From Pengzhenrongella frigida (lineage in GTDB: Bacteria; Actinomycetota; Actinomycetes; Actinomycetales; Cellulomonadaceae): a stretch of DNA of 64,000 nt. The position numbers were made by a program, and so were the translations under genes. The notes beneath the pieces are model-generated. The model saw nothing but the letters and a program-made list of their open reading frames with translations, had not been told where the DNA came from and made no database searches. Positions 25,006-33,645 of the stretch are shown here, in pieces (the stretch's first letter is position 1; each line of letters begins with the position of its first letter). The stretch lies in NCBI RefSeq assembly GCF_004168625.1, contig NZ_SDWW01000006.1, positions 1 to 64,000 on the forward strand. The letters run 5' to 3'.

Positions 25006-25656
25006 GTGCGTCGCACCATCGCGTCGATGTCGATTCTCGCGATCGTCACCCTCGTCCTGGCCGGCTGCACCGGCGAGACGGACCCGGACGCGACCGATGC
25101 GGCGGGCTCCGCCGAGCAGGCGCAGGCCGCGAAGGAGACGTCCGAGTCGCTCCAGGCGGATGCCGGTGCCGACGCAGCGGACCAGGCTGTGGCGCAGGAC
25201 CTGCAGGTCCTCGGCACCCGCCAGACAGCGGACGCGGGCATCGCACTCGAAGTCGATCTCAACAGCGTCTCGGTGTCGGGCGAGGTGATGACCGTGCTCT
25301 TCACCGCCCGGAACATGGGCACGGAGCGGTGGCAGATCGCCGGATTCTTCGACGACGGGCTCCTCACGGCCCCGTTGGACGCGGACGGCACCCGCGCCAC
25401 CGTGAGCGACCTGACCGCGGGGTCGTCCACCGACGGCGTCGCGGTGATCGACACCACCAACGCCCTGATGCACCGCGCCGCATACGACACCGCGGGCACC
25501 TGCGCCTGCAACGTCGACCTCAGCAACCACTTCGTCGGCGCCGGCCAGTCCATCGTGCTGACCACGGCGTTCGCAGCTCCGCCGAAGGACGTGGAGACCG
25601 TCACCGTGCAGATCCCGGGGGCGGGGTCCTTCGACGCCGTCCCGGTCACCCGGTGA
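25006..25656 (+). CDS. Secreted lipoprotein of unknown function
   Basis: A 216-residue lipoprotein. The signal runs from MRRTIASMSILAIVTLVLAG to the lipobox Cys at residue 21. An Asp/Ala/Glu-rich linker of about 45 residues is followed by a beta-rich domain with the short cysteine pair CACN. GGAG lies just before the GTG start. The stop overlaps the start of the OmpA-like gene (GTGA), so the two are one operon. It resembles DUF4352-like extracellular beta domains only loosely. It should sit on the outer face of the membrane. Confidence 0.65.
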   Translation: MRRTIASMSILAIVTLVLAGCTGETDPDATDAAGSAEQAQAAKETSESLQADAGADAADQAVAQDLQVLGTRQTADAGIALEVDLNSVSVSGEVMTVLFTARNMGTERWQIAGFFDDGLLTAPLDADGTRATVSDLTAGSSTDGVAVIDTTNALMHRAAYDTAGTCACNVDLSNHFVGAGQSIVLTTAFAAPPKDVETVTVQIPGAGSFDAVPVTR

Positions 25657-26288
25657 GGGGCGGGCGGACGGCGAGCCTCGCCGTCGTCGCCACCGCACTG
25701 CTGGGTGCGGGCCTGCTCGTCCCCGGACCGGCGGTGGCGGTCGACGACCCGACCGCTGAACCGACCACGGTCGCCGTGCCGCCGGCTACCTCGTCCGTCG
25801 ACATCGCGCCGGTGGTTGCCGTGATCGCGCTCGTGACGCCGCTGGTCGCCCCGATCGCAGGGCTCATCGTGCGCACGAGCACCGTCGACGGCGCGGTGGG
25901 CCACGACGAGGCGCCCGCGCAGGAGCAGTTCACGCTGTCGGGCGACGTGTTCTTCGAGACGAACTCGGCCGTGCTGACCCCCCGTGCGCTCGCCGAGCTG
26001 GCCACGGTCGCCCAGGCGTTGCTCGACACCGCGCCGGCCGCGGTGCAGGTGGTCGGGCACACCGACTCCGTCGCCGACGATGCCCACAACCAGCAGCTCT
26101 CCGTGGAGCGCGCGACCGCGGTGCAGCAGTTCTTGCAGGGCCAGGTGCCAAGCGTGCAGATCAGCGTCGAGGGGCGCGGGGAGTCCCAGCCCGTCGCCGC
26201 CGAGGAGGGGTCCCCGGAGCAGATAGCCCAGGCCCAGGCGCTCAACCGTCGGGTCGAGGTCACCGCGACGCACAGCGCCACCAGCTGA
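25653..26288 (+). CDS. Secreted OmpA-like domain protein
   Basis: A 211-residue exported protein. The N-terminal signal peptide is about 29 residues (cleavage near PAVAV). A second hydrophobic stretch at about 48-73 may be a membrane segment. The C-terminal OmpA domain (about 90-208) keeps the peptidoglycan-binding pattern: FFETNSAVLTPRALAELA, VVGHTDSVADDAHNQQLS-type core with SVERA, and QALNRRVEV with the conserved Arg. It should bind diaminopimelate-containing peptidoglycan. Translation is coupled to the upstream lipoprotein (GTGA). Confidence 0.75.
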   Translation: MRGGRTASLAVVATALLGAGLLVPGPAVAVDDPTAEPTTVAVPPATSSVDIAPVVAVIALVTPLVAPIAGLIVRTSTVDGAVGHDEAPAQEQFTLSGDVFFETNSAVLTPRALAELATVAQALLDTAPAAVQVVGHTDSVADDAHNQQLSVERATAVQQFLQGQVPSVQISVEGRGESQPVAAEEGSPEQIAQAQALNRRVEVTATHSATS

Positions 26289-26316
26289 CGCGCGCTGCGG
26301 GCGCCTCGGCCGGTGG

Positions 26317-27786
26317 TCAGGGCCAGGCTGCGCGCCGTTCGCGCTTGTGCTGGTACATCCTGTCGTCGGCGAGCGAGAGCAGGGTGTCGAGAGTCGCGCC
26401 CCCGCCGGGACGGGCGCTCGCGATCCCGATGCTGACTCGAACCTGCAGCGCGTGCTCACCCACCTGCACGGGCTCCGCGAAGGCTGCTTCGATTCGGGAG
26501 GCTGCGTCGATCGCGAGCCGTTCGTCGTCGCCCTCGAGCACGACGACGAACTCATCGCCTCCGAACCGGGCGACGATGTCGCCGTGAGCGTTCCGAACGC
26601 AGCGGCGTAGGCGGTCCGCGACCACGACGAGCAGGTCGTCGCCGACGCGGTGGCCCAGGGTGTCGTTGACGACCTTGAAGCCGTCGAGGTCGAGGTAGAG
26701 CACCGCGGCGCCGGGGGACCGTGCGTTGTTGACCCGGTCCAGGAGGGCGGTCAGGTGCCGGTCAGCGGCGCGGCGGTTCGGCAGACCGGTCAGCTGGTCG
26801 TGGTCCGCGAGGCGTTCGAGCCGCTTCTCGGCGCGAGCCTGCGACCGTGCCAGCTGCGCGACCCGGGCCAGGACGAGCGGGACCAGGACGAGCAGGGCGA
26901 GGCTGAGCATCAACCAGTCCGCGTCGTGGCCCATGAGCTCCTGCCCGGCGGCGAACACCGGTCCCACGACGAGGGCGACGCCGAGGAGGCTGAGTCGTCC
27001 TGCGCTGAGCTGGCCGCCCGTGCCCTCGCCGCCGCGGGCATCGAGCTGTGCGCTCGACGGGTGGGAGGCCGCGGCGGAGGCAGCGAAGTAGCCCAGTCCC
27101 CACAGGGCGCCGACCCACCTCGGAGCGGCGCCGGTGACCGGGTCGGCGGCGACCGCGCTCAGGATGGTCCCCGCGAGCGTCACGACCATGCTGATCAGGA
27201 AGTAGCCGAGGGAGGGCCGGGCCACCACCGCGGTGGTGATCGCCTGCACCAGCGCCCCCGCCACTCCGCTGAGGATCAGCAGCACCATCAGGTCGTACGA
27301 ACGCTCGAGCGGGGTGGCGCCCGCTGCGTCGAGCGCAGGGAACATCAGGACCGTCCACAGCACGACGGCCGCGCCGACGGCGATCGTGGCGGCATCGAGC
27401 ACGCCGCCGGCATCTCGCCGCACGGCCGGCAGGACCAGCAGGACGCTCGCGCAGAGGAAGCCCAGGTAGCCCAGGGGCAAGGTCACCAGCGGCACCCAGG
27501 CGGTCTGTGCGGTGGCTCCCGCGATTCCCACCTCGATGAGCCAGGAGAGGTTGTTCGCGGTAAGGAACGAGACGCCGATGACCATGAACCACCAGGGCGT
27601 GACCCAGGTGAGCTGGCCGCGGATCAGTCTGAGCCCGATGTTCACTGCCACGGTGGCGCTGGCCATCACGACCACGGAGCTGCGCACGATCGGGTCGCCC
27701 ACCGCGAACGCCAGGAGCACGACGACGACGAGCCCGGCGAAGCGGGCATGGACGAGCATCCGCCCATCCCCCCTGCGCGTGGCCAT
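26317..27786 (-). CDS. Membrane diguanylate cyclase (GGDEF)
   Basis: A 489-residue protein with an N-terminal half of about ten membrane helices (residues 10-305) and a C-terminal GGDEF domain. VARFGGDEFVVV near residue 410 is an intact active site, and LYLDLDGFKVVNDTLGH supplies the metal ligands. Unlike the other two c-di-GMP proteins here, the usual RxxD inhibitory site is absent (the stretch reads RNAHGD), so product inhibition may be lacking. The ATG is preceded by a weak AGCAGG. It is convergent with the OmpA-like gene, 28 bp apart. Confidence 0.87.
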   Translation of the reverse strand: MATRRGDGRMLVHARFAGLVVVVLLAFAVGDPIVRSSVVVMASATVAVNIGLRLIRGQLTWVTPWWFMVIGVSFLTANNLSWLIEVGIAGATAQTAWVPLVTLPLGYLGFLCASVLLVLPAVRRDAGGVLDAATIAVGAAVVLWTVLMFPALDAAGATPLERSYDLMVLLILSGVAGALVQAITTAVVARPSLGYFLISMVVTLAGTILSAVAADPVTGAAPRWVGALWGLGYFAASAAASHPSSAQLDARGGEGTGGQLSAGRLSLLGVALVVGPVFAAGQELMGHDADWLMLSLALLVLVPLVLARVAQLARSQARAEKRLERLADHDQLTGLPNRRAADRHLTALLDRVNNARSPGAAVLYLDLDGFKVVNDTLGHRVGDDLLVVVADRLRRCVRNAHGDIVARFGGDEFVVVLEGDDERLAIDAASRIEAAFAEPVQVGEHALQVRVSIGIASARPGGGATLDTLLSLADDRMYQHKRERRAAWP

Positions 27787-27854
27787 ACCTGCTCATCGGC
27801 AGAGCGGTCGCCGTGCTGAGCAGCTCCGGGTCGCCAGCCGAGCTGGTGCGGGGC

Positions 27855-28214
27855 TCAGGCCTTCTTCACCACGGACGACTTGAGCTGCATCGCCCCGAAG
27901 CCGTCGATCTTGCAGTCGATGTCGTGCCCGTCCACGCCGTCGATCAGGCGGATGCTACGGACCTTGGTGCCGGCCTTGATGGGGGTGGGATTGCCCTTGA
28001 CCTTGAGGGTCTTGATCACGATCACGGTGTCACCGTCGGCCAGGACCTTGCCGACGGAGTCCTTGACCACGGTGCCTTCCTCGCCGGACTCCACGGCGGC
28101 GTCGCCAGCCCCCGCCTCCCACTCGTGCGCGCACTCGGGGCAGACCAGCAGTGCGCCCATCTCGTAGGTGTACTCGCTCGAGCACTGGGGGCACGGGGGC
28201 AGGGAATCGGTCAT
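27855..28214 (-). CDS. YjdM/PhnA family zinc-ribbon protein
   Basis: A 119-residue protein with an N-terminal zinc ribbon (Cys8, Cys11, Cys25, Cys28 in CPQC and CPECAHEW) and a C-terminal beta-barrel starting at [16 protein letters not shown] and ending [15 protein letters not shown]. This is the usual full-length arrangement of the family. Despite the old PhnA name it is not a phosphonate hydrolase; its function is unclear. Transcription is probably leaderless, with minus-strand TATCCT 7 nt before the ATG. Confidence 0.9.
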   Translation of the reverse strand: MTDSLPPCPQCSSEYTYEMGALLVCPECAHEWEAGAGDAAVESGEEGTVVKDSVGKVLADGDTVIVIKTLKVKGNPTPIKAGTKVRSIRLIDGVDGHDIDCKIDGFGAMQLKSSVVKKA

Positions 28215-28221
28215 GTTGTCG

Positions 28222-28227
28222 AGGATA
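28222..28227 (-). promoter_or_regulatory. Leaderless -10 element of the yjdM-like gene
   Basis: Minus-strand TATCCT, then 7 nt, then ATG at 28214. Confidence 0.45.
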
Positions 28228-28245
28228 CCGACGGTCAGCCGCCGG

Positions 28246-29025
28246 TCAGTCGAGCCGGCCGCCGGAGAACACGTCGCGCAGCCGCTCCCGCCGGGCCTCG
28301 TAGGCAGCCCCGAAGCGCGCCTGCGACCGGGCGGTCCGGGCTGGACCGTAGAACCGCTTGGCCCAGAACGACTCGGGTTTGGCCAGTCGGATCGAGCCGG
28401 TGAGTGCGAGGACGGGGAGGAAGAACCCGACCAGCCCGAACACGAGCTTCCCCTTGAGCAGGCACACCACCGTGTAGCCGACGTGCGTCAGAACCACGAC
28501 CGTCGCGACCGCGAAGCCATAGGCCTGCACCGTGCCGCTGGCGAGGCCTGCCGGGGTCGCGCCGATCAGCAGGGCCGCGCCCAGGACGACGGCGACCATC
28601 ACCGCGTCGATGGATTTGCGGCCCTCCTCGGTCCAGTACACATCCTCGAGGTGCAGCCACAGGGCGAACTCGTCGAGAGCCAAGGCGGCGCCCGCGCCGA
28701 ACAGTGCGGCGAGGACCTCCAGCCCGGGCGACGGCGGACGGAACCGGAACTCGAGCAGGCCCACCACAAGGACGAGCAGGATCCCCCAGACCTGGTGGTG
28801 GATGTGGACGCCGCCGATGTGGATGTCCTTGACCGCGCCGCGGTGCTCGCCGGTGCTGCCGTGCTGCCCGGTGCTGCCGTGCTGCCCCGGCCCGCTCGCC
28901 GCACGCGCGCGGATGGTCCGCGTGATGTGCCGGGTGAGGGCGTAGGTGATCAGAAATCCGATCATCAACCACAGCGCACCCGAGCGGCCCGTGACGACGA
29001 ACGTGGTCTGGTACCAGTCGGCCAT
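28246..29025 (-). CDS. Integral membrane protein of unknown function
   Basis: A 259-residue protein with about six membrane helices. A His/Gly-rich loop (about residues 46-75) contains [17 protein letters not shown] and [13 protein letters not shown], six or more histidines that could bind metal. The stretch [17 protein letters not shown] is strongly conserved-looking and acidic. Similar proteins occur as uncharacterised membrane proteins in actinobacteria. The C-terminal tail is basic and cytoplasmic. Minus-strand TATCGT lies 6 nt before the ATG, so the mRNA is probably leaderless. Confidence 0.65.
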   Translation of the reverse strand: MADWYQTTFVVTGRSGALWLMIGFLITYALTRHITRTIRARAASGPGQHGSTGQHGSTGEHRGAVKDIHIGGVHIHHQVWGILLVLVVGLLEFRFRPPSPGLEVLAALFGAGAALALDEFALWLHLEDVYWTEEGRKSIDAVMVAVVLGAALLIGATPAGLASGTVQAYGFAVATVVVLTHVGYTVVCLLKGKLVFGLVGFFLPVLALTGSIRLAKPESFWAKRFYGPARTARSQARFGAAYEARRERLRDVFSGGRLD

Positions 29026-29031
29026 GCGCCG

Positions 29032-29037
29032 ACGATA
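29032..29037 (-). promoter_or_regulatory. Leaderless -10 element of the His-loop membrane protein gene
   Basis: Minus-strand TATCGT, then 6 nt, then ATG at 29025. It is divergent from the AIM24 promoter. Confidence 0.45.
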
Positions 29038-29128
29038 GTGAGCGGGCTGCGATCCCGCGCGTGCTGGCCGGTCGTGATCGGCGGGCCCGACCCGGGTCGT
29101 TGGGGGTGCAGGGTCCCGCGGTGTCCCC

Positions 29129-29134
29129 TACATT
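29129..29134 (+). promoter_or_regulatory. Leaderless -10 element of the AIM24 gene
   Basis: TACATT ends 7 nt before the ATG at 29142. Confidence 0.45.
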
Positions 29135-29141
29135 TTCGCCC

Positions 29142-29822
29142 ATGCAGGTGGAGATCAGTGCAGGTCCGGCCTTTGCGTTCGGTGAGATCACGTTGCCCCC
29201 GGGGGGTGCGGTGCGGGTCGAGGCGGGTGCGATGGCGATGACCCGCGGCGACATCGAGATCGTGACGTCGACGCGCGGGGGATTCATGAAGGGACTGCGC
29301 CGGACCCTCGGTGGCGAGAGCTTCTTCGTCAACGACTTCAGCACCCGGTCCGGTGGCCTCGTCGGGGTGGCCGCGGCACTTCCCGGTGACCTGAGCCTGG
29401 TCCCCTTGGACGGTGCTGTGACGTTGCTGGTGCAGTCCGGTTCCTGGATCGCCTCGGACCCCGCGATCGAGGTCGACTCCTCCTGGGGCGGGGGCAAGTC
29501 GTTCTTCAGCGGTGAGGGCCTGATCCTGCTGCGCTGCTCCGGTCAGGGCGACCTGCTGCTGTCCTCGTACGGCGCGATCCGCTCCGCGGTGCTCGCTGCC
29601 GGCGAAGTCCTCACCCTGGACACCGGCCACGTGGTGGCGTTCGACGACACCGTGGTCTATCGGGTCCGCAAGGCGGGCAGCTGGAAGTCGACCCTGCTCG
29701 GCGGCGAGGGCTTCGTGACGGACTTCACCGGGCCGGGCCGGGTCTGGTTGCAGACCCGCAGCAGCAGCGATCTCGTCTCGTGGATCGCCAGTCACCTGCC
29801 GTCCCAGCACACGCACACCTAG
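29142..29822 (+). CDS. AIM24/TIGR00266 family protein
   Basis: A 226-residue all-beta protein of the AIM24 family (TIGR00266-like). Family features are the start MQVEISAGPAFAFGEITLPPG, GAMAMTRGDIEIVTSTRGGF, and the repeated glycine-rich turns ending GGEGFVTDFTGPGRVWLQTR. It is soluble and probably oligomeric. In fungi AIM24 is mitochondrial; the bacterial role is unknown. Its last 4 bp overlap the convergent DUF389 gene. Confidence 0.85.
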   Translation: MQVEISAGPAFAFGEITLPPGGAVRVEAGAMAMTRGDIEIVTSTRGGFMKGLRRTLGGESFFVNDFSTRSGGLVGVAAALPGDLSLVPLDGAVTLLVQSGSWIASDPAIEVDSSWGGGKSFFSGEGLILLRCSGQGDLLLSSYGAIRSAVLAAGEVLTLDTGHVVAFDDTVVYRVRKAGSWKSTLLGGEGFVTDFTGPGRVWLQTRSSSDLVSWIASHLPSQHTHT

Positions 29823-30841
29823 TCGCCCACCGCCGCGCCGACGACGGCGGCGTCCAGGTCCTCTCCACGCAGCGTCGTGACCACCACGGTGAGCCCGTCG
29901 GGAACCTGCCCGCGCAGATCGCTCATCAGATCGTCCAGGTCCGGCAGGTCGCCCGGGGACCGCACCTGGACGTAGAACGTGCCGGACACGAGGTCGACGC
30001 CGTCGACGCGGCTGCCGGGGGCCGCCGAGATCCACTCCTCGGCGGTCACCTGCACCCGGTCGGACCAGATCGCCACGAAGTAGGCGAGGACTGTGTTGGC
30101 CACGAGGGGCACGAGAACCAGAACCAGCAGGGTGCCGATGGCGAGATAGGCGCGTCGCTGCGACAGCGCCTTGGTGACCGATCCTTCGGCCGCGTAGCCC
30201 GCCGCCGTGAACACCAGCATGCCCACCAGCACCAGGGCCACGAAGTTCGACAGGAACAGGACCAGGGCTCCGGTCGCCAGGATGATCGACCCCTGGCCGA
30301 GGCACACCCCGACGACGACGAGCGGCGGAACCAGGGAGATGGCGATGGCGACCCCGGGCAGCACCGCCGCAACATCTCGCCGCGTCAGTGCCACGGCACC
30401 AGCGACGCCGGTGGCGACCGCCGCGACGAGGTCGAGCAGCCCGGGGGATGTGCGCCCGGTGATCTGGGGGTTCGTGAACAGGTTCACCTCGCCGGGCGCG
30501 ATGAACGTGAAGAGCACCCCGAGGAGGACCACGAGGCCCGCGCCGAGCACGACGAAGCGCACCGCCCGGCCGGTCAGGCGGGAGTCGCGGAGCACCACCC
30601 CGAGCGCGATGCCCATGATCGGCGTCGATAGCGGCGCGATGATCATGGCGCCGATGACGGTCGCGGTGGAGTCCGACATCACCCCGGCCGCCGCGATCAC
30701 CGCCGAGACCACGAGCATCGTCCAGAAGGCGGACCGTTTCGAGTCGGCGTCCCCGGCGGTCAGGTCGAGATCCGCGGTGAGCTCGTCGAGCGTGCGTCGC
30801 TGGACCTCGGGCAGGAGCTGCTGGCTCAATCGAGAACGCAT
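29819..30841 (-). CDS. DUF389 membrane protein
   Basis: A 340-residue membrane protein of the DUF389 (TIGR00341) family, with about seven helices between residues 40 and 260. The signature GVMSDSTATVIGAMIIAPLSTPIMGIALG occurs in the first helices, as does ISLVPPLVVVGVCLGQG. The C-terminal 80 residues form a soluble domain. Function is unproven. AAAGG lies before the ATG at 30841; an upstream GTG at 30895 is possible. Divergent from rlmC. Confidence 0.85.
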   Translation of the reverse strand: MRSRLSQQLLPEVQRRTLDELTADLDLTAGDADSKRSAFWTMLVVSAVIAAAGVMSDSTATVIGAMIIAPLSTPIMGIALGVVLRDSRLTGRAVRFVVLGAGLVVLLGVLFTFIAPGEVNLFTNPQITGRTSPGLLDLVAAVATGVAGAVALTRRDVAAVLPGVAIAISLVPPLVVVGVCLGQGSIILATGALVLFLSNFVALVLVGMLVFTAAGYAAEGSVTKALSQRRAYLAIGTLLVLVLVPLVANTVLAYFVAIWSDRVQVTAEEWISAAPGSRVDGVDLVSGTFYVQVRSPGDLPDLDDLMSDLRGQVPDGLTVVVTTLRGEDLDAAVVGAAVGD

Positions 30842-30989
30842 GTCGGCGGCCTTTCGTGTTTCCGCACGCCGGGCGCTGGCATTGTCCGGACCCACTACTG
30901 GGCGGCGATTCCCATCTCACCATCTTCGAGATGATCGGCAACCGGAACCCGCGCTGCTTTCGCACCGAGGGTGCGCCCGGCCGGGCACG

Positions 30990-30995
30990 TAGGCT
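30990..30995 (+). promoter_or_regulatory. Leaderless -10 element of rlmC
   Basis: TAGGCT ends 7 nt before the ATG at 31003. Confidence 0.5.
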
Positions 30996-31002
30996 CGCGC
31001 CC

Positions 31003-32130
31003 ATGCACTGCTCCTACTTCGCCGCGGAGCGCTGCCGGTCCTGCACGCTGATCGAGCAGCCCTACGCCGACCAGCTCGTCGGCAAGCAGCGGCAGGTCGA
31101 GGCCGTCCTCGGGAGGCGACCGGAGCTGGACTGGCTGGCCCCCGTGGCGAGCCTGGAGGCGGGTTTCCGGAACAAGGCGAAGATGGTCGTGGGCGGGACC
31201 GCCCAGCAACCCACGCTCGGGATCCTCGACGCCGAGGGCCGTGGCATCGACCTGCAGCGGTGCGGGCTGTACCCGCCCGGCCTGACGGCCGCCTTCCCGG
31301 TGCTCGCCGAGTTCATCGTGCAGGCAGCGCTGGCGCCCTACGACGTCCCCCGGCGGTCGGGCGAGCTCAAGTTCCTGATCGTCACCGAGTCGCCCGACGG
31401 CGAGCTCATGCTGCGGTTCGTCCTGCGGTCACAGGAGTCGGTCACCCGGATCCGCAAGCACCTGCCGGACCTGATGCGCGCCCTGCCGAACCTGCAGGTC
31501 GTCTCCGTGAACCTGCACCCCGAGCACAAGGCGACCGTGGAAGGTCAGCGCGAGATCGTGCTGACCGAGCAGGAGACCCTGCGGATGCGGGTCAACGATT
31601 TCGACATGTACCTGCGCCCGCAGAGCTTCTTCCAGACCAACACGCCCGTCGCCGCCGCCCTGTACCGCCAGGCGCGGGAGTGGGTGGCCGAGCGCGCCCC
31701 GGAGTCGGTCTGGGACCTGTACTGCGGGGTGGGGGGCTTCGCACTGCACTGCGCGGCTCCCGGGCGCGACGTGATCGGCATCGAGACCAGCGCGGAAGCG
31801 ATCGCCAGCGCCGAGCTGAGCGCTCGGCAGGCGGGCCTGGACCGGGTCGCCTTCCAGGTCGGCGACGCGACCGCGTTCGCGCTCGGGGCCGACGTCGTCC
31901 CTGAGCTGGTGATCGTCAACCCGCCCCGGCGCGGCCTGGGCGAGGACCTGTGCCGCTGGCTGGAGTCGTCGTCGGCCGTGCGGCAGGTGGTCTACTCGAG
32001 CTGCCATGCCGGGTCCCTGGCCCGCGACCTCGCCTTGATGCCCTCGCTCCGGCCCCGCCGTGCCCGGCTGCTCGACATGTTCCCGCAGACCACGCACTAC
32101 GAGGTGCTGACCCTGCTGGAGCGCGGCTGA
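31003..32130 (+). CDS. rlmC: 23S rRNA (uracil-C5)-methyltransferase RlmC
   Basis: A 375-residue RumB/RlmC-type RNA methyltransferase. The four Fe-S ligands are present: Cys3, Cys11, Cys14 and Cys87. The SAM-binding motif is WDLYCGVGGFALHCA, with the downstream VNPPRRGLG motif and the catalytic nucleophile in YSSCHAGSLARDL. It should methylate C5 of a uridine in 23S rRNA (U747 by analogy with E. coli); actinobacterial target position not verified. No TRAM domain, as expected for RlmC. Leaderless promoter. Convergent with the next gene (10 bp). Confidence 0.9.
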   Translation: MHCSYFAAERCRSCTLIEQPYADQLVGKQRQVEAVLGRRPELDWLAPVASLEAGFRNKAKMVVGGTAQQPTLGILDAEGRGIDLQRCGLYPPGLTAAFPVLAEFIVQAALAPYDVPRRSGELKFLIVTESPDGELMLRFVLRSQESVTRIRKHLPDLMRALPNLQVVSVNLHPEHKATVEGQREIVLTEQETLRMRVNDFDMYLRPQSFFQTNTPVAAALYRQAREWVAERAPESVWDLYCGVGGFALHCAAPGRDVIGIETSAEAIASAELSARQAGLDRVAFQVGDATAFALGADVVPELVIVNPPRRGLGEDLCRWLESSSAVRQVVYSSCHAGSLARDLALMPSLRPRRARLLDMFPQTTHYEVLTLLERG

Positions 32131-32140
32131 GGGGTGTTGC

Positions 32141-32860
32141 TCAGGCCGGGCGGCGACCGCCGTAGATCACGTCGTCCAGGTGCTTCCAGTACACGTCGAT
32201 CCCCTGGAAGCCCGCGGCGCGCAGGTAGTCCAGCTGCTGCGGGAGCGGGATCAGGTACTGACGGTGGTTCTCGCGGCGAGCGCGTTCCTCGGCCGTCCCG
32301 TGCAGGCGCTTGCGGGCGGCCTCGGGGTCGAGATCGATCACCCGGTTCCAGGTCGCCGTCACCAGCGGGTCGGCCGAGCTCACCGAGTCGTAGTTGAGGT
32401 ACCAGCCGCCCGGGGCGAGGTGGTCGAAGATCTCGGTGAACAGGCCCGCCTTGCGGTGATCTGGCATGTGGTGGATGCACATCGAGGTCACGACGGCGTC
32501 GAACGCGGCCGGGATGGCGCCGGGCCAGTCGCCGGTCGACATGTCGAACTCGAGGTACCGGAACCGGCCGGCGAACGGCGCCATCTCGGCCTCGCCGACC
32601 GCCATCATCGGCGCTGAGAAGTCGGTGAGAACGGCCGTGCTCCGCGGGTACAGGTCGAGGATCGCGCGCGCCGCCGATCCGGTCCCGGCACCGAGGTCCA
32701 AGAACGTGAAGGCGTCCTGCGCCTCGAACGGGAGCAGCTCGCCCATCAGTCGCCACTGGGCTGCGTTCTTGCGCACCCGCTCGTCGGCTTTGAGCTCGCG
32801 ATTGTGGACGATCTGGGTCGATTTCCAGATGGCTTCGTTGGTGTCCATTCCGAGGTCCAT
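32141..32860 (-). CDS. Class I SAM-dependent methyltransferase
   Basis: A 239-residue methyltransferase with motif I FTFLDLGAGTGSAARAIL (about residues 50-68) and a post-I DAVVTSMCIHHMPDH resembling small-molecule methyltransferases of the Methyltransf_12/25 type. The substrate is not evident. The ATG follows minus-strand TAGCCT by 6 nt, so the mRNA looks leaderless. The promoter contains a perfect inverted repeat (32865-32883), so a dedicated repressor is likely, though no regulator gene is adjacent. Confidence 0.8.
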   Translation of the reverse strand: MDLGMDTNEAIWKSTQIVHNRELKADERVRKNAAQWRLMGELLPFEAQDAFTFLDLGAGTGSAARAILDLYPRSTAVLTDFSAPMMAVGEAEMAPFAGRFRYLEFDMSTGDWPGAIPAAFDAVVTSMCIHHMPDHRKAGLFTEIFDHLAPGGWYLNYDSVSSADPLVTATWNRVIDLDPEAARKRLHGTAEERARRENHRQYLIPLPQQLDYLRAAGFQGIDVYWKHLDDVIYGGRRPA

Positions 32861-32864
32861 GACA

Positions 32865-32883
32865 AAAGGCTAGACCAGCCTTT
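32865..32883. promoter_or_regulatory. Inverted repeat over the methyltransferase promoter
   Basis: AAAGGCT-agacc-AGCCTTT is a perfect 7-5-7 inverted repeat. The minus-strand -10 hexamer TAGCCT (32867-32872) lies inside it, so a bound protein would block transcription of the methyltransferase gene. Confidence 0.6.
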
Positions 32884-33045
32884 CGTAGCGGAGCAGGACC
32901 ATCCCGTCGCCGAAGGCTCTGGCCTCGCGGAGGCGGAGACTGGCCGAGGTGTCCGAGGAGCGCCTGCACCTGCAGGTCGACGGTGTGGTGAGAATGATCG
33001 TGGTCGGTACCGGAGCGGACATCAAGAACCGGCCGCGAGGAGGAA

Positions 33046-33633
33046 ATGATGAGCGACCCGGCAGGAACCATCCAGGTGGTGCCGTCCTCGCGGGTGCCGT
33101 GGAAGGACGTGCGCGTCGTGTTCGGCACGCGGGGCGACCCGGCAAGTTGCTGGTGCCAGTACTTCAAGGTGACGAACCGCGAGTGGAACCAGGCGCCGGC
33201 GGCCGACCGCGAACGCGCACTGTGCGCGCAGGTGGAGCGGGAGCCCGCACCCGGTGTGGTCGGCTACCTGGACGGCGAGCCGGTCGGCTGGTGCGGGGTC
33301 GAGAGCCGGACCCACTACCCGCGGCTCCTGACCGCCACGGTGGTCCGGGGGAGCGCGGAGCCAGCCGACGACGGCTCGGTCTGGGCGGTGACGTGCTTCG
33401 TGGTGCGGGTCGGGTTCCGGCGTCGGGGGATCGCGACGGCGCTCCTCGACGGCGCCGTCGACCACGCCCGCCGGTCCGGCGCCCGGATCATCGAGGCGTA
33501 TCCCGTGGACACCAGCGAACGGAAGGCGTCCGCGGCCGACCTCTACCACGGGAGCCTGGCCCTGTACGAGCGGGCCGGCTTCCGCGTCGTGTCGCGGCCG
33601 GTGCCGGGTCGCGCGGTGGTCGCGCTCGACTGA
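33046..33633 (+). CDS. GNAT family acetyltransferase
   Basis: A 195-residue N-acetyltransferase. The acetyl-CoA-binding core is VWAVTCFVVRVGFRRRGIATALL (about residues 118-140), with R-R-R-G-I-A as the pyrophosphate loop. The N-terminal part has an SCWCQYF cysteine pair typical of a small GNAT subgroup. The substrate is unknown. GGAGGAA precedes an ATGATG, so either ATG may be used. It is convergent with the DUF6493 gene. Confidence 0.8.
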   Translation: MMSDPAGTIQVVPSSRVPWKDVRVVFGTRGDPASCWCQYFKVTNREWNQAPAADRERALCAQVEREPAPGVVGYLDGEPVGWCGVESRTHYPRLLTATVVRGSAEPADDGSVWAVTCFVVRVGFRRRGIATALLDGAVDHARRSGARIIEAYPVDTSERKASAADLYHGSLALYERAGFRVVSRPVPGRAVVALD

Positions 33634-33645
33634 TCGGTCAGCCGG

